Shown piece after piece: positions 16,296 to 24,701 of a stretch of 64,000 bases of DNA (positions are counted from its first letter, which is position 1; every line of letters begins with the position of its first letter). The notes below the pieces were generated by a model. It did not search any database. It had not been told where the DNA came from and saw only the letters and a program-made list of their open reading frames with translations. Origin of the DNA: Aquimarina intermedia (GTDB lineage Bacteria; Bacteroidota; Bacteroidia; Flavobacteriales; Flavobacteriaceae); the NCBI RefSeq assembly GCF_008124785.1, contig NZ_VNHU01000009.1, forward strand, positions 1 through 64,000. The letters run 5' to 3'. Position numbers and translations under genes: made by a program.

Positions 16296-17375
16296 ATGAA
16301 ATTGAAACATTTTTTACGAGGATTTGGTGTTATTGCTATTATTCTGACCATATTTCCTTTTGTGGCTGTAGATGTTTGGTGGGTTCGATCCTTTGATTTT
16401 CCTCACCTACAATTAACTTTTCTCACATTAATTGCAGCACTCACCTATTTTCTTGCATTTGATATAAGAAAAATTGTAGATTATGTATTTGTTAGTGTTC
16501 TTTTTGCCTGTTTCTTTTTTCAGGCAGTTAAAGTATACCCCTATACCGCATTTGCTTCCTACGAAGTGTTAGATACCGTAGATGATAGCAACCTAATCAA
16601 TATTTATGCAGCAAACGTACTTCAGGATAACACAGAGACATCCAAGGTGGTACAAGATATAGAACAATTTAAGGCAGACCTAGTGGTCCTTACCGAAACC
16701 AATACTTTCTGGAAAAATCAACTAAACAAAAAGCTGGATATTGATTATCCTTATAAAATAGAGGTACCCTTAGAAAATACCTATGGTATGATCCTCTATT
16801 CTAAATTTAAATTGGTTGAACCTCAAGTTCGTTACTTGATTGAAGACACCATACCTTCCATTGACACCAAAATTGTCTTACCATCCAAAGATACCATACA
16901 GATATATGCAATACATCCGGCACCTCCGGTGCCACAACATAACCCATCCTCTGTCGATCGCGATGCGGAAATGATGAAGACAGCGCGATTGGCGCGTAAC
17001 TCAAAATATCCTGTCATTGTATTGGGTGATTTTAATGATGTAGCATGGTCAGAAACCACTAAATTATTTCAACGTGTTAGTGGATTACTGGATATGAGAA
17101 AAGGACGCGGACTTTTTAATACGTATAATGCTAACAGTTATATTATGAGATGGCCGTTGGATCATATATTTACCGATGTCGCTTTTAGAGCTAAAAAAGT
17201 TGCTATGGGAAATCATATAGGCTCTGATCATTTTCCTTTTTTTACTACCATTAGTTTCGAACCGGCTATAGCAAAAGAACAAAAATTACCACCCGCCACC
17301 AAAGAGGAGTTGAAACAAGCTTTTACCGAAATTCTTAAGGAAGAAGAACAGACACAGGAAGAACTACATGACTAA
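16296..17375 (+). CDS. Membrane-anchored endonuclease/exonuclease/phosphatase-family protein
   Basis: A 359-aa protein with three N-terminal transmembrane helices (about 9-28, 36-54, 62-82) and an EEP (DNase I-like) domain from about 100 to 325. Family signatures are NIYAANVLQDN, the acidic VVLTETN, the Asn/Asp core LGDFND, and GSDHFPFFTTI with the catalytic Asp-His pair. EEP proteins cleave phosphodiesters in nucleic acids, phosphoinositides or sphingomyelin. With the membrane anchor the domain probably sits in the periplasm, but the substrate is unknown. The C-terminal 35 residues are a lysine/glutamate-rich helix. Confidence 0.8.
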   Translation: MKLKHFLRGFGVIAIILTIFPFVAVDVWWVRSFDFPHLQLTFLTLIAALTYFLAFDIRKIVDYVFVSVLFACFFFQAVKVYPYTAFASYEVLDTVDDSNLINIYAANVLQDNTETSKVVQDIEQFKADLVVLTETNTFWKNQLNKKLDIDYPYKIEVPLENTYGMILYSKFKLVEPQVRYLIEDTIPSIDTKIVLPSKDTIQIYAIHPAPPVPQHNPSSVDRDAEMMKTARLARNSKYPVIVLGDFNDVAWSETTKLFQRVSGLLDMRKGRGLFNTYNANSYIMRWPLDHIFTDVAFRAKKVAMGNHIGSDHFPFFTTISFEPAIAKEQKLPPATKEELKQAFTEILKEEEQTQEELHD

Positions 17376-17936
17376 CTGAAATAGCACTTTTGGACTATTG
17401 TCAACCTTTGTAAAGTTAATATTCCTGTTACAATGGATGTAAATTATTTGTATATCAAATATAAAAGGACACAGAAAAGCAATAAAGCATAGCTAGACAC
17501 TAACTTATTCTCTTATCACTATTAATGATATTTATGCCTGTACTTATATTCAAAATAGGTAAAGAAATTTTCATATAAATTAGCTAGCGTCTGATGTCTA
17601 CTTACATTTTGTATCTATTCGAAATTTTAATAACAACACCGTGAAAAATTTTATAGAATCACAGAGCCCATTCTTTTCTATGCTTTACACATCCTGAACA
17701 TATTTGAAGAATTTATAGAAGAAAAAGCATAAAAATGAATTCAAAAAACTGATGCCTTTCCTCGTTTCTTAAGAATCAAAACTAAAGGATCAGAATCCAT
17801 AGAGTGCTATCAAAATACTTCAAAACTTTTTACAGATCGTGGTCGTACGGTTATCGGCGAACACAGAAAACTTCCTTTGTAGTATGTTAGAAGAATAAAT
17901 AGAGTGCAGTGCTATTACTTCTGAAATTTCTAAAAA
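17376..17936. other. Long intergenic region with a possible gene remnant
   Basis: About 560 bp without a complete gene. From 17739 to 17882 one plus-strand frame stays open for 47 codons with no start codon and a coding-like composition (PRFLRIKTKGSESIECYQNT and TDRGRTVIGEHRKLPL), ending in TAG. An ATG 6 bp upstream in another frame suggests a one-base shift. It may be the tail of a decayed gene. Confidence 0.3.
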
Positions 17937-17966
17937 AAGCAGCTATTATAGGCAAAATAGCTGCTT
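17937..17966 (-). terminator. Terminator of the ettA-HAD-cat operon
   Basis: A perfect 11-bp stem, aagcagctatt (17937-17947) with aatagctgctt (17956-17966), encloses an 8-nt loop. On the minus strand a run of T follows the stem, and it lies about 60 bp after the cat stop codon. Confidence 0.8.
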
Positions 17967-18028
17967 ATTTATCCATATACTATTGTGTATAAAATTAAAG
18001 TTTTACTTTAACTTGTTTTTATAAATAC

Positions 18029-18679
18029 CTATATACCAGTATATTTATATTTATCTAAAAGCAATTGAAATTTCTCCAAATACAGTCCGATGTGATAACC
18101 ATCCATTAATCCATGATGTACATAAATTGCTACCGGTAGCAGTACGCGATCCCCATCTTTTTTATATTTTCCAAATGAAATTTTAGGGACACTGTCTGTA
18201 TGTGAGTAATTGCGTGCATGAGTCAATCCTGAAAATGTATACCATGGTATCGACGAATAGTGAATTGTATCCAATCGCTTAGCATCCTCATTAAATCTCA
18301 ACCCTTCACTATCCTGTACCAAGGCTATTTCTTTTTTTGCTGTAGCTTCGAAAACCTCAAAATCATCATGGAATGGCACAAAAGAAAAACCAAAGGAATG
18401 ATCTTCTCTTCCTATCGTTGGAGAAGCATGAATCTGATCATATACATAGACAGCATCATCCTCTAGGCGGTATCTAAATTCGTCTATGGTATTAGCTGCC
18501 TTTAAAGAGCAATACAAATAATAAAGGAAATGAGAAGTGTTCATTTCTTTGGCTATATGATATCCTTTAGTAAAATCCACTTCAGTTACAATACCAAAAA
18601 AAGGTTCATCAAACGAAGAAAAGAACTGATAATGTTCTTTTCTATTCCATTGTTCAATATGTAAACGTGTTCGCTTCAT
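18029..18679 (-). CDS. Chloramphenicol acetyltransferase-like protein (CatA fold)
   Basis: A 216-aa protein matching type A chloramphenicol acetyltransferases along its length: WNRKEHYQFF near the start, FRYRLEDDAVYVYDQIH, SSIPWYTFSGLTH (142-154) and the catalytic HHGLMDGYH (188-196). These enzymes acetylate the 3-hydroxyl of chloramphenicol with acetyl-CoA as trimers. Key residues look intact, so resistance activity is plausible, though another acyl acceptor cannot be excluded. Its start overlaps the HAD gene stop by 4 bp, implying translational coupling in an operon led by ettA. There are no mobile-element signs, so this looks like an intrinsic gene. Confidence 0.85.
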   Translation of the reverse strand: MKRTRLHIEQWNRKEHYQFFSSFDEPFFGIVTEVDFTKGYHIAKEMNTSHFLYYLYCSLKAANTIDEFRYRLEDDAVYVYDQIHASPTIGREDHSFGFSFVPFHDDFEVFEATAKKEIALVQDSEGLRFNEDAKRLDTIHYSSIPWYTFSGLTHARNYSHTDSVPKISFGKYKKDGDRVLLPVAIYVHHGLMDGYHIGLYLEKFQLLLDKYKYTGI

Positions 18680-19368
18680 AAGTACTGAAACAATTCGGTT
18701 GCCTTGCTTAAACTTCTAAAATTAGGATGCTTAACCTCTTCTTCAACCATTTCATGAATCCAGGTGGTGTGAAATGGTATATGAATCGCATGCGCTCCAA
18801 TATTAAGCACAGGCAAAACATCTGATTTCAAAGAGTTACCAATCATTAAAAACTCATTAGGAGCTATATCAAGATGTTTTACCAATTTAGTATACTGTTT
18901 TTCTGTCTTATCAGAGACAATCTCGATATGATGGAAATACGATTCTAATCCGGATTTAATAAGTTTTCGCTCTTGATCAAGTAAATCACCTTTTGTAGCC
19001 ATTACAAGCTTATAATCCCCGTTTAATTGCTTTAGAGTGTCTTCAATCCCATCAATCAATTCTACGGGCTCGTCCAGCATTTCCTTCCCTTTAGCAATAA
19101 GTTTTTGGATGAGCGCTATGGGCGTATTGTTATTGGAAATCTCAATAGCAGCCTCTATCAAAGAAAGTGTAAAAGGTTTGATACCATATCCATAAAGCGG
19201 TAGGTTTTTCATCTCCACTTCAAACAGCAGCTTATTGGCTTCGTCTTTTGGTAAGTACGCTTGCAAAAGTTCACAAAACTCATCTTCTGCTTTTCTAAAT
19301 AAAGGCTCATTGACCCATAAGGTGTCATCAGCATCAAATGCGATGACTTTAATTTCTCTAAAAGGCAT
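18676..19368 (-). CDS. HAD-superfamily hydrolase
   Basis: A 230-aa cytosolic phosphatase-type protein. Motif I is FDADDT (Asp12 and Asp14, nucleophile and acid/base). Motif II is represented by VMATKGD, motif III by a lysine in KTEKQYTK, and motif IV by MIGNSLKSDV. The cap is the helical type inserted after motif I, typical of the phosphoglycolate phosphatase/haloacid dehalogenase subgroup. The substrate is unknown. It begins 1 bp after the ettA stop and overlaps cat by 4 bp, so all three are one transcription unit. Confidence 0.85.
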   Translation of the reverse strand: MPFREIKVIAFDADDTLWVNEPLFRKAEDEFCELLQAYLPKDEANKLLFEVEMKNLPLYGYGIKPFTLSLIEAAIEISNNNTPIALIQKLIAKGKEMLDEPVELIDGIEDTLKQLNGDYKLVMATKGDLLDQERKLIKSGLESYFHHIEIVSDKTEKQYTKLVKHLDIAPNEFLMIGNSLKSDVLPVLNIGAHAIHIPFHTTWIHEMVEEEVKHPNFRSLSKATELFQYL

Positions 19369-19369
19369 A

Positions 19370-21061
19370 TTATCGTACCAATTTTTTGTATTTGATTCGT
19401 TTTGGCATTAAATCTCCACCCAAACGTTTTTTCTTGTTTTCCTCATAGTCAGAGAAGCTTCCTTCAAAGAAATACACTTGTGAATCGCCTTCAAACGCCA
19501 AAATATGGGTACAAATTCTATCCAGGAACCATCTATCATGCGAAATTACTACAGCACATCCTGCAAAATTCTCCAAGCCCTCTTCCAGTGCTCGAAGTGT
19601 ATTCACATCCAAGTCATTGGTAGGCTCATCCAATAGCAAAACGTTTCCTTCTTCTTTGAGCGTCATCGCCAAATGTAAACGGTTACGCTCTCCACCTGAT
19701 AAGGTTGAAACTTTTTTATTTTGTTCGCTTCCACTAAAATTAAATCTACTTAGATACGCTCTGGAATTTACCTGACGACCACCCATCATAATCAACTCTT
19801 GCTCATCGCTGAAGTTTTGCCAAATGGTTTTATCCGAATCGATATTAGAGTGACTTTGATCAACATACGCAATTTTTGCAGTCTCTCCTACATTGAACTC
19901 CCCTTTATCAGGTTGTTCCTCACCCATTATCATCTTAAAGATAGTTGTTTTACCGGCACCATTCGGACCAATTACACCCACTATTCCTGCTTGCGGAAGA
20001 TTAAAATTAAGGTCTTCGTAAAGTAATTTATTCCCAAAAGCTTTGCTTACTCCTTTCGCTTCAATTACATTAGTTCCTAATCTTGGACCATTTGGAATGT
20101 AAATTTCTAATTTTTCGTCAACTTGCTTTTGATCCTGACTCAATAACTTATCGTAATTACTAAGACGCGCTTTTTGTTTGGCCTGACGTCCTTTAGGAGC
20201 CATACGAGCCCACTCCAACTCGCGTTCTAATGTCTTTTGTCTTTTACTGGCTTGCTTCTGTTCTTGCGCAAGTCTTTTAGATTTTTGATCCAACCATGAA
20301 GAATAATTTCCTTTCCAGGGAATCCCTTCTCCTCTATCCAACTCAAGAATCCAACCGGCTACATTATCCAAAAAGTAACGATCATGCGTTACTGCGATCA
20401 CCGTCCCTTTATATTGTTGTAAATGATGCTCTAACCAATGTACAGATTCTGCATCCAAGTGGTTTGTTGGCTCATCTAATAACAACACTTCCGGTTCCTG
20501 CAATAATAATCTACACAACGCTACACGACGCTTTTCACCTCCAGACAAGACCGCTATTTTCTTATCCGGTTCCGGCGTACGCAGCGCATCCATCGCAATT
20601 TCCAGTTTTGTATCTAACTCCCAGGCATTACTGGCATCAATTTGATCCTGTAATTTAGCTTGCTTATCCATGAGTTCCTGCATTTTATCTGCATCCTCAT
20701 AAACCTCCGGCAAACCGAACATATCATTGATTTTATTGTACTCATCTAGCACTGCTACCGTTTCAGCTGCACCCTCTTTCACAATCTCTAAGACTGTTTT
20801 TTCAGGGTCTAATTGAGGTTCTTGCTCTAAGTATCCGACAGAATATCCCGGTGAAAAAACCACATCTCCTTGAAAATTTTTATCTATTCCGGCAATAATT
20901 TTTAATAAAGTGGACTTACCCGAACCATTAAGTCCAAGGATACCAATTTTTGCTCCGTAGAAAAAACTTAAATGAATATTCTTAAGTACTGGAGTATTAG
21001 CGCTCTTATAAGTCTTTGTAACTCCAGACATAGAAAAGATAACCTTCTTATCGTCTGACAT
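19370..21061 (-). CDS. ettA: Energy-dependent translational throttle protein EttA (ABC-F)
   Basis: A 563-aa ABC-F ATPase with no membrane segment. EttA binds the ribosomal E site and gates the first elongation step according to the ADP/ATP ratio. It has two ABC domains: Walker A GLNGSGKST (43-51) with LSGGEKRRVALCRLLL and LLLDEPTNHLD, then GPNGAGKTT with LSGGERNRLHLAM and LLLDEPTNDLD. An arm-like insert (RQKTLERELEWARMAPKGRQ) and the basic linker before the second domain fit EttA. The length is close to the E. coli protein. It is the first gene of an operon with a HAD hydrolase and a chloramphenicol acetyltransferase. Confidence 0.92.
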   Translation of the reverse strand: MSDDKKVIFSMSGVTKTYKSANTPVLKNIHLSFFYGAKIGILGLNGSGKSTLLKIIAGIDKNFQGDVVFSPGYSVGYLEQEPQLDPEKTVLEIVKEGAAETVAVLDEYNKINDMFGLPEVYEDADKMQELMDKQAKLQDQIDASNAWELDTKLEIAMDALRTPEPDKKIAVLSGGEKRRVALCRLLLQEPEVLLLDEPTNHLDAESVHWLEHHLQQYKGTVIAVTHDRYFLDNVAGWILELDRGEGIPWKGNYSSWLDQKSKRLAQEQKQASKRQKTLERELEWARMAPKGRQAKQKARLSNYDKLLSQDQKQVDEKLEIYIPNGPRLGTNVIEAKGVSKAFGNKLLYEDLNFNLPQAGIVGVIGPNGAGKTTIFKMIMGEEQPDKGEFNVGETAKIAYVDQSHSNIDSDKTIWQNFSDEQELIMMGGRQVNSRAYLSRFNFSGSEQNKKVSTLSGGERNRLHLAMTLKEEGNVLLLDEPTNDLDVNTLRALEEGLENFAGCAVVISHDRWFLDRICTHILAFEGDSQVYFFEGSFSDYEENKKKRLGGDLMPKRIKYKKLVR

Positions 21062-21163
21062 TGATTTGTGTTTTTTAAATAATTAAAAGATACCACACAG
21101 GTGCATGGTATTATTTTGTTGTAAAATTAAGGTATATGCTACTCTTTTTATAATATAGCGACT

Positions 21164-21191
21164 CAAATATGTATTAAACTCTTCCTTTCAA
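21164..21191 (-). promoter_or_regulatory. Possible promoter of ettA
   Basis: On the minus strand, TTG (21191-21189) is followed after 17 bp by CATATTTG (21171-21164), one mismatch from TAnnTTTG. It overlaps the 3' end of the CAL67264 gene and predicts a leader of about 95 nt before the ettA ATG. Confidence 0.35.
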
Positions 21192-21356
21192 AGCATTAAA
21201 AACCCATGCAATAGCAAAAAAACCAACACCCACAGCGGCAAAACCATATCCGGAAACATCACGATATCTAAATGCACCTAAAGCAATTAAAGCTAAACCA
21301 ACAAGTATCATAATAAAAGTGGCCCAAGCCAAAACAGTATTTTTATTCATTCCCAT
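21174..21356 (-). CDS. CAL67264-family small membrane protein
   Basis: A 60-aa inner-membrane protein with two helices: one around AWATFIMILVGLALIALGAF and one around GFAAVGVGFFAIAWVFNAL, separated by RYRDVSGY. The sequence MGMNKNTVLAWATFIMI and the ending NALKGRV are nearly invariant features of this flavobacterial family, whose function is unknown. The start at ATG 21356 (or 21350) is preferred over the longer frame beginning at 21407. It lies upstream of ettA on the same strand, with about 110 bp between them. Confidence 0.8.
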   Translation of the reverse strand: MGMNKNTVLAWATFIMILVGLALIALGAFRYRDVSGYGFAAVGVGFFAIAWVFNALKGRV

Positions 21357-21672
21357 AAATAGTAAATTTTTCGATAAAATAACATACGCTTTACACTTAT
21401 AGCGCATAAATTACAAATATCGACATTTTATCGTCAAAACACAGTGTTTTATAGAGTTCTTGATACGGTTTTAAACCTTATCAATTGAAGATTAGCTTCT
21501 TAAACAACACCTTTTTTAAAAGCTTTAGACACTTTAGTACCAAAACTGCAAACTTGAATCCGGTGAATCTCAGAATAAGAATTAAATAAATCGTAAAATA
21601 ACCAGTAATTCTGTAAGAAATCGTTTTCAAAATCGTGCTTTTTTGTATTTTCGTGCAAACATTTTGCACATT
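21357..21672. promoter_or_regulatory. Divergent promoter region with a 23-bp palindrome
   Basis: About 315 bp between the CAL67264 gene (-) and the carboxylase gene (+), with no supported ORF. At 21461-21483 lies a near-perfect palindrome: tgata-c-ggttt, a central t, then aaacc-t-tatca, with only the c/t pair mismatched. Such a symmetric site could bind a dimeric regulator of the carboxylase gene about 190 bp away. TATTTTCG at 21646-21653 is a one-mismatch -7 box just before the carboxylase ATG. Confidence 0.4.
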
Positions 21673-23301
21673 ATGGACATAAAATTTAATAAAAACGAAG
21701 ATCACAATAAATTACTCCTTTCTGATTTAAAAAGAAAATTAGCGCAAGTTAAGCTAGGTGGTGGCGAGAAACGTATCGAAAAGCTACATAGCAAGGGTAA
21801 AATGTCCGCTCGTGAACGCATTTCATATCTTTTGGACAAAAATACAGATGCCATTGAGATTGCTGCGTTTGCCGGGGATGAGATGTATGAAGAGCATGGA
21901 GGATGTCCATCAGGGGGTGTTGTGGTTAAAATTGGTTACGTAAGCGGTAAACAATGCATAGTTGTTGCAAATGACGCCACTGTGAAAGCCGGAGCCTGGT
22001 TTCCTATTACAGGAAAAAAAAATTTGAGAGCTCAGGAAATAGCTATAGAAAATAAACTTCCAATTATTTATCTGGTTGACAGCGCCGGAGTATATCTACC
22101 TATGCAAGATGAAATTTTTCCTGACAAGGAACATTTTGGAAGAATATTTCGCAACAATGCTGTAATGAGCAGCATGGGTATTACACAAATTTCTGCTGTT
22201 ATGGGGAGTTGTGTAGCCGGAGGTGCTTATCTACCAATTATGAGTGACGAAGCGCTTATCGTAGACAAAACAGGAAGTATCTTTCTGGCAGGAAGCTATT
22301 TGGTTAAAGCTGCTATTGGAGAAACCATAGATAACGAAACCTTGGGTGGAGCTACCACACATTGCGAAATTTCTGGGGTTACCGATTATAAATCCAAGGA
22401 TGACAAAGCTGCTTTGGATACCATAAAGAATATTATGTCAAAAATCGGAGATTACGATAAAGCTGGTTTTAATCGTGCTAAATCGCTTTTACCTAAGGAA
22501 AATCAGGAAGATATTTACGGCATACTACCAAAAGCTCGTAATGAACCTTATGATATGATGGAGATCATAACGAGATTAGTTGATGATTCGGATTTCGAAG
22601 AATACAAAGCCGGTTACGGACAAACTATCATTACCGGTTATGCCAGAATTGATGGTTGGGCAGTTGGTATTGTTGCTAATCAACGTAAAATTGTAAAAAC
22701 CAAAAAAGGTGAAATGCAGTTTGGTGGTGTGATTTATTCAGACTCCGCCGATAAGGCCACTCGTTTCATTGCTAATTGTAATCAAAAGAAAATTCCACTA
22801 GTATTCTTACAGGATGTAACAGGCTTTATGGTCGGTAGCAAAAGTGAACATGGCGGCATTATTAAAGATGGTGCAAAGATGGTAAACGCGGTAAGTAATA
22901 GTGTGGTACCAAAATTTACTGTGGTTATCGGAAACTCTTATGGCGCAGGTAATTATGCTATGTGTGGTAAAGCATATGATCCACGATTAATATGTGCTTG
23001 GCCAAGTGCAGAACTTGCTGTGATGGGTGGTGCTCAAGCTGCTAAAGTATTGCTACAAATTGAAACTGCTTCTTTAAAAAATAAAGGAGAAACTATTACT
23101 GCAGAAGATGAAAAAGCAATGTTTGACAAAATAAAAGCACGCTACGATAAACAGACTTCTCCCTATTATGCCGCGGCACGCATTTGGACTGATGGGATTA
23201 TAGATCCCCTTGATACACGTAAATGGATTAGTATGGGGATCGAAGCGGCTGACCACGCTCCTATTGAAAAGCCTTTTAATTTAGGAGTAATTCAAGTTTA
23301 A
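21673..23301 (+). CDS. Acyl-CoA carboxylase, beta (carboxyltransferase) subunit
   Basis: A 542-aa biotin-dependent carboxyltransferase that moves CO2 from carboxybiotin to an acyl-CoA, most likely propionyl- or methylcrotonyl-CoA. Signatures include GGGEKRIEKLHSKGKMSARERI at the start, SAGVYLPMQDE, SCVAGGAYLPIMSDE, QDVTGFMVGS and GNSYGAGNYAMCGKAYDP, AWPSAELAVMGGAQAAKV. ATG 21673 is used. An in-frame TTG at 21643 lies next to a one-mismatch -7 box and is less likely. The biotin carboxylase partner is not adjacent. The gene ends 7 bp from the convergent M24 peptidase gene. Confidence 0.9.
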   Translation: MDIKFNKNEDHNKLLLSDLKRKLAQVKLGGGEKRIEKLHSKGKMSARERISYLLDKNTDAIEIAAFAGDEMYEEHGGCPSGGVVVKIGYVSGKQCIVVANDATVKAGAWFPITGKKNLRAQEIAIENKLPIIYLVDSAGVYLPMQDEIFPDKEHFGRIFRNNAVMSSMGITQISAVMGSCVAGGAYLPIMSDEALIVDKTGSIFLAGSYLVKAAIGETIDNETLGGATTHCEISGVTDYKSKDDKAALDTIKNIMSKIGDYDKAGFNRAKSLLPKENQEDIYGILPKARNEPYDMMEIITRLVDDSDFEEYKAGYGQTIITGYARIDGWAVGIVANQRKIVKTKKGEMQFGGVIYSDSADKATRFIANCNQKKIPLVFLQDVTGFMVGSKSEHGGIIKDGAKMVNAVSNSVVPKFTVVIGNSYGAGNYAMCGKAYDPRLICAWPSAELAVMGGAQAAKVLLQIETASLKNKGETITAEDEKAMFDKIKARYDKQTSPYYAAARIWTDGIIDPLDTRKWISMGIEAADHAPIEKPFNLGVIQV

Positions 23302-23308
23302 TCAGAAG

Positions 23309-24625
23309 CTAGCGTTTGGGAATTGAGATCAGCTCTGTTTGTCTGCCATTGACATAGCGAAAACCATCTTCTCCCCAAAAGCCAGCTTCTTCAAGCATAA
23401 TCCTAATATCTTTGTTCCATTCTGGAACGTTCACCGTTGTATTTAATTCAATTGCATACACTGTATTAGGATATAAGGGATAATCACCTGTACCATTTAC
23501 ACCATTTTGTGCATCCCACATACCAATTGCAGGTCCTGCCGAATGCCCATAAACACCTAAAGGATGGGTGTAAATAGATGGTCTTAAACCGTCTGATTTT
23601 GAGTTATTTAATGATTTTAAAAGTATTTCGTTACCAGTCTGATTTGTCTTGAAATTATTAGTTAAATGATCTTGTACTTTGTTTCCATTTGTAAACATTG
23701 TTTTAAGGTAGTCCGGAACTTCGTTTTCATGATTCTTGAGTACATAGGCATGTTGTTGACAATCGGTATTAAGTCCCAAATAGGTAATTCCGAAATCACA
23801 GTGTATCAAATCTCCGGGCTGAATAATATCTTTATCCTGACGGCTCGAAAAAGCTTCTTTCTCTGAAAGCAAGACAGCATCCTTTCGCTGAATGTCAACG
23901 GTAGGATGAAACCAGGTTTCTAATCCCATATCAGTAACTTTTTGTCGTAACCACCATACGACATCATCGGTTGTTGTTTCTCCCGGTTTGATAACATTCG
24001 TACTAAAAGCTTCTGCTATGATAGTATGTGTGATACTTACCAGCTCCTTATATATTTCCATTTCTTCAGGGATACGAGTTTCAATCCAACGAACCGCTAA
24101 TTTTTCGGCAGAGGTAATTTTGTTTTTATAAGCTTCGGGTAAGTTCTTAACTAGTAAATCATAATCTGTTTTAACCAACCCATCGGCGATGTTAAAATAA
24201 TCAGACATATTGACTCCAATTATTTTTGGTTTTTTTTCTTTGATCAAAGCAGTCAATGCTAGCCATTGATTTGGTTGTTCTTCTTTGTTCCACGCGGCAT
24301 CGATTAGGTTACCAATATCATATCGTGCTATGGCTTGTTTTGAGAAAGTATTTTTCGCGCTGTCGCGATAAAATACTATAATCGTTCTTCTTCTGGCATT
24401 TAGCCAGGTAGATGGAAGCATGGTTTTTAAAACAGGATCTTCATTATATTCTCTGGCGATAAGTACCCACATGTCTATCTCGGTTTCATCCATCAAAACC
24501 GGCAACAGGCTGTCTAAACGTTTTTCTAAAATTCTATCCTTGAGACTTGCTCGATCACGCTCACTAATAACTTGGGATAAACCAGAAAAACTGATTAAGT
24601 AGATCATTAGAAATAAATACTTCAT
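23309..24625 (-). CDS. Secreted M24-family metallopeptidase (Xaa-Pro aminopeptidase-like)
   Basis: A 438-aa protein with a signal peptide (MKYLFLMIYLISFSGLSQ). The pita-bread fold is in the C-terminal half, and all five metal ligands are visible: Asp in HCDFG, Asp in NTDCQQHAYV, His in YGHSAGP, Glu in AIELN and Glu in MLEEAGFW. M24 enzymes cut the bond after an N-terminal residue that precedes Pro, or cleave Xaa-Pro dipeptides. The enzyme is probably periplasmic. It lies 76 bp after menE on the same strand and might be read through from the menaquinone operon, but it has no known link to it. Confidence 0.82.
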   Translation of the reverse strand: MKYLFLMIYLISFSGLSQVISERDRASLKDRILEKRLDSLLPVLMDETEIDMWVLIAREYNEDPVLKTMLPSTWLNARRRTIIVFYRDSAKNTFSKQAIARYDIGNLIDAAWNKEEQPNQWLALTALIKEKKPKIIGVNMSDYFNIADGLVKTDYDLLVKNLPEAYKNKITSAEKLAVRWIETRIPEEMEIYKELVSITHTIIAEAFSTNVIKPGETTTDDVVWWLRQKVTDMGLETWFHPTVDIQRKDAVLLSEKEAFSSRQDKDIIQPGDLIHCDFGITYLGLNTDCQQHAYVLKNHENEVPDYLKTMFTNGNKVQDHLTNNFKTNQTGNEILLKSLNNSKSDGLRPSIYTHPLGVYGHSAGPAIGMWDAQNGVNGTGDYPLYPNTVYAIELNTTVNVPEWNKDIRIMLEEAGFWGEDGFRYVNGRQTELISIPKR

Positions 24626-24701
24626 CTTAAAGTGGATTTGATTAGTGAGCAGAATATAGTAATTATATACGAGATATACGAAATCGATATCAGCAACTAC
24701 C

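Noticed and set aside
16807-17059. Minus-strand ORFs within the EEP-family gene
   Set aside because: They lie wholly inside a well-supported plus-strand gene and have no family features.
21481-21705. Minus-strand 74-aa ORF in the carboxylase upstream region
   Set aside because: No family, runs into the carboxylase gene, and lacks coding character.
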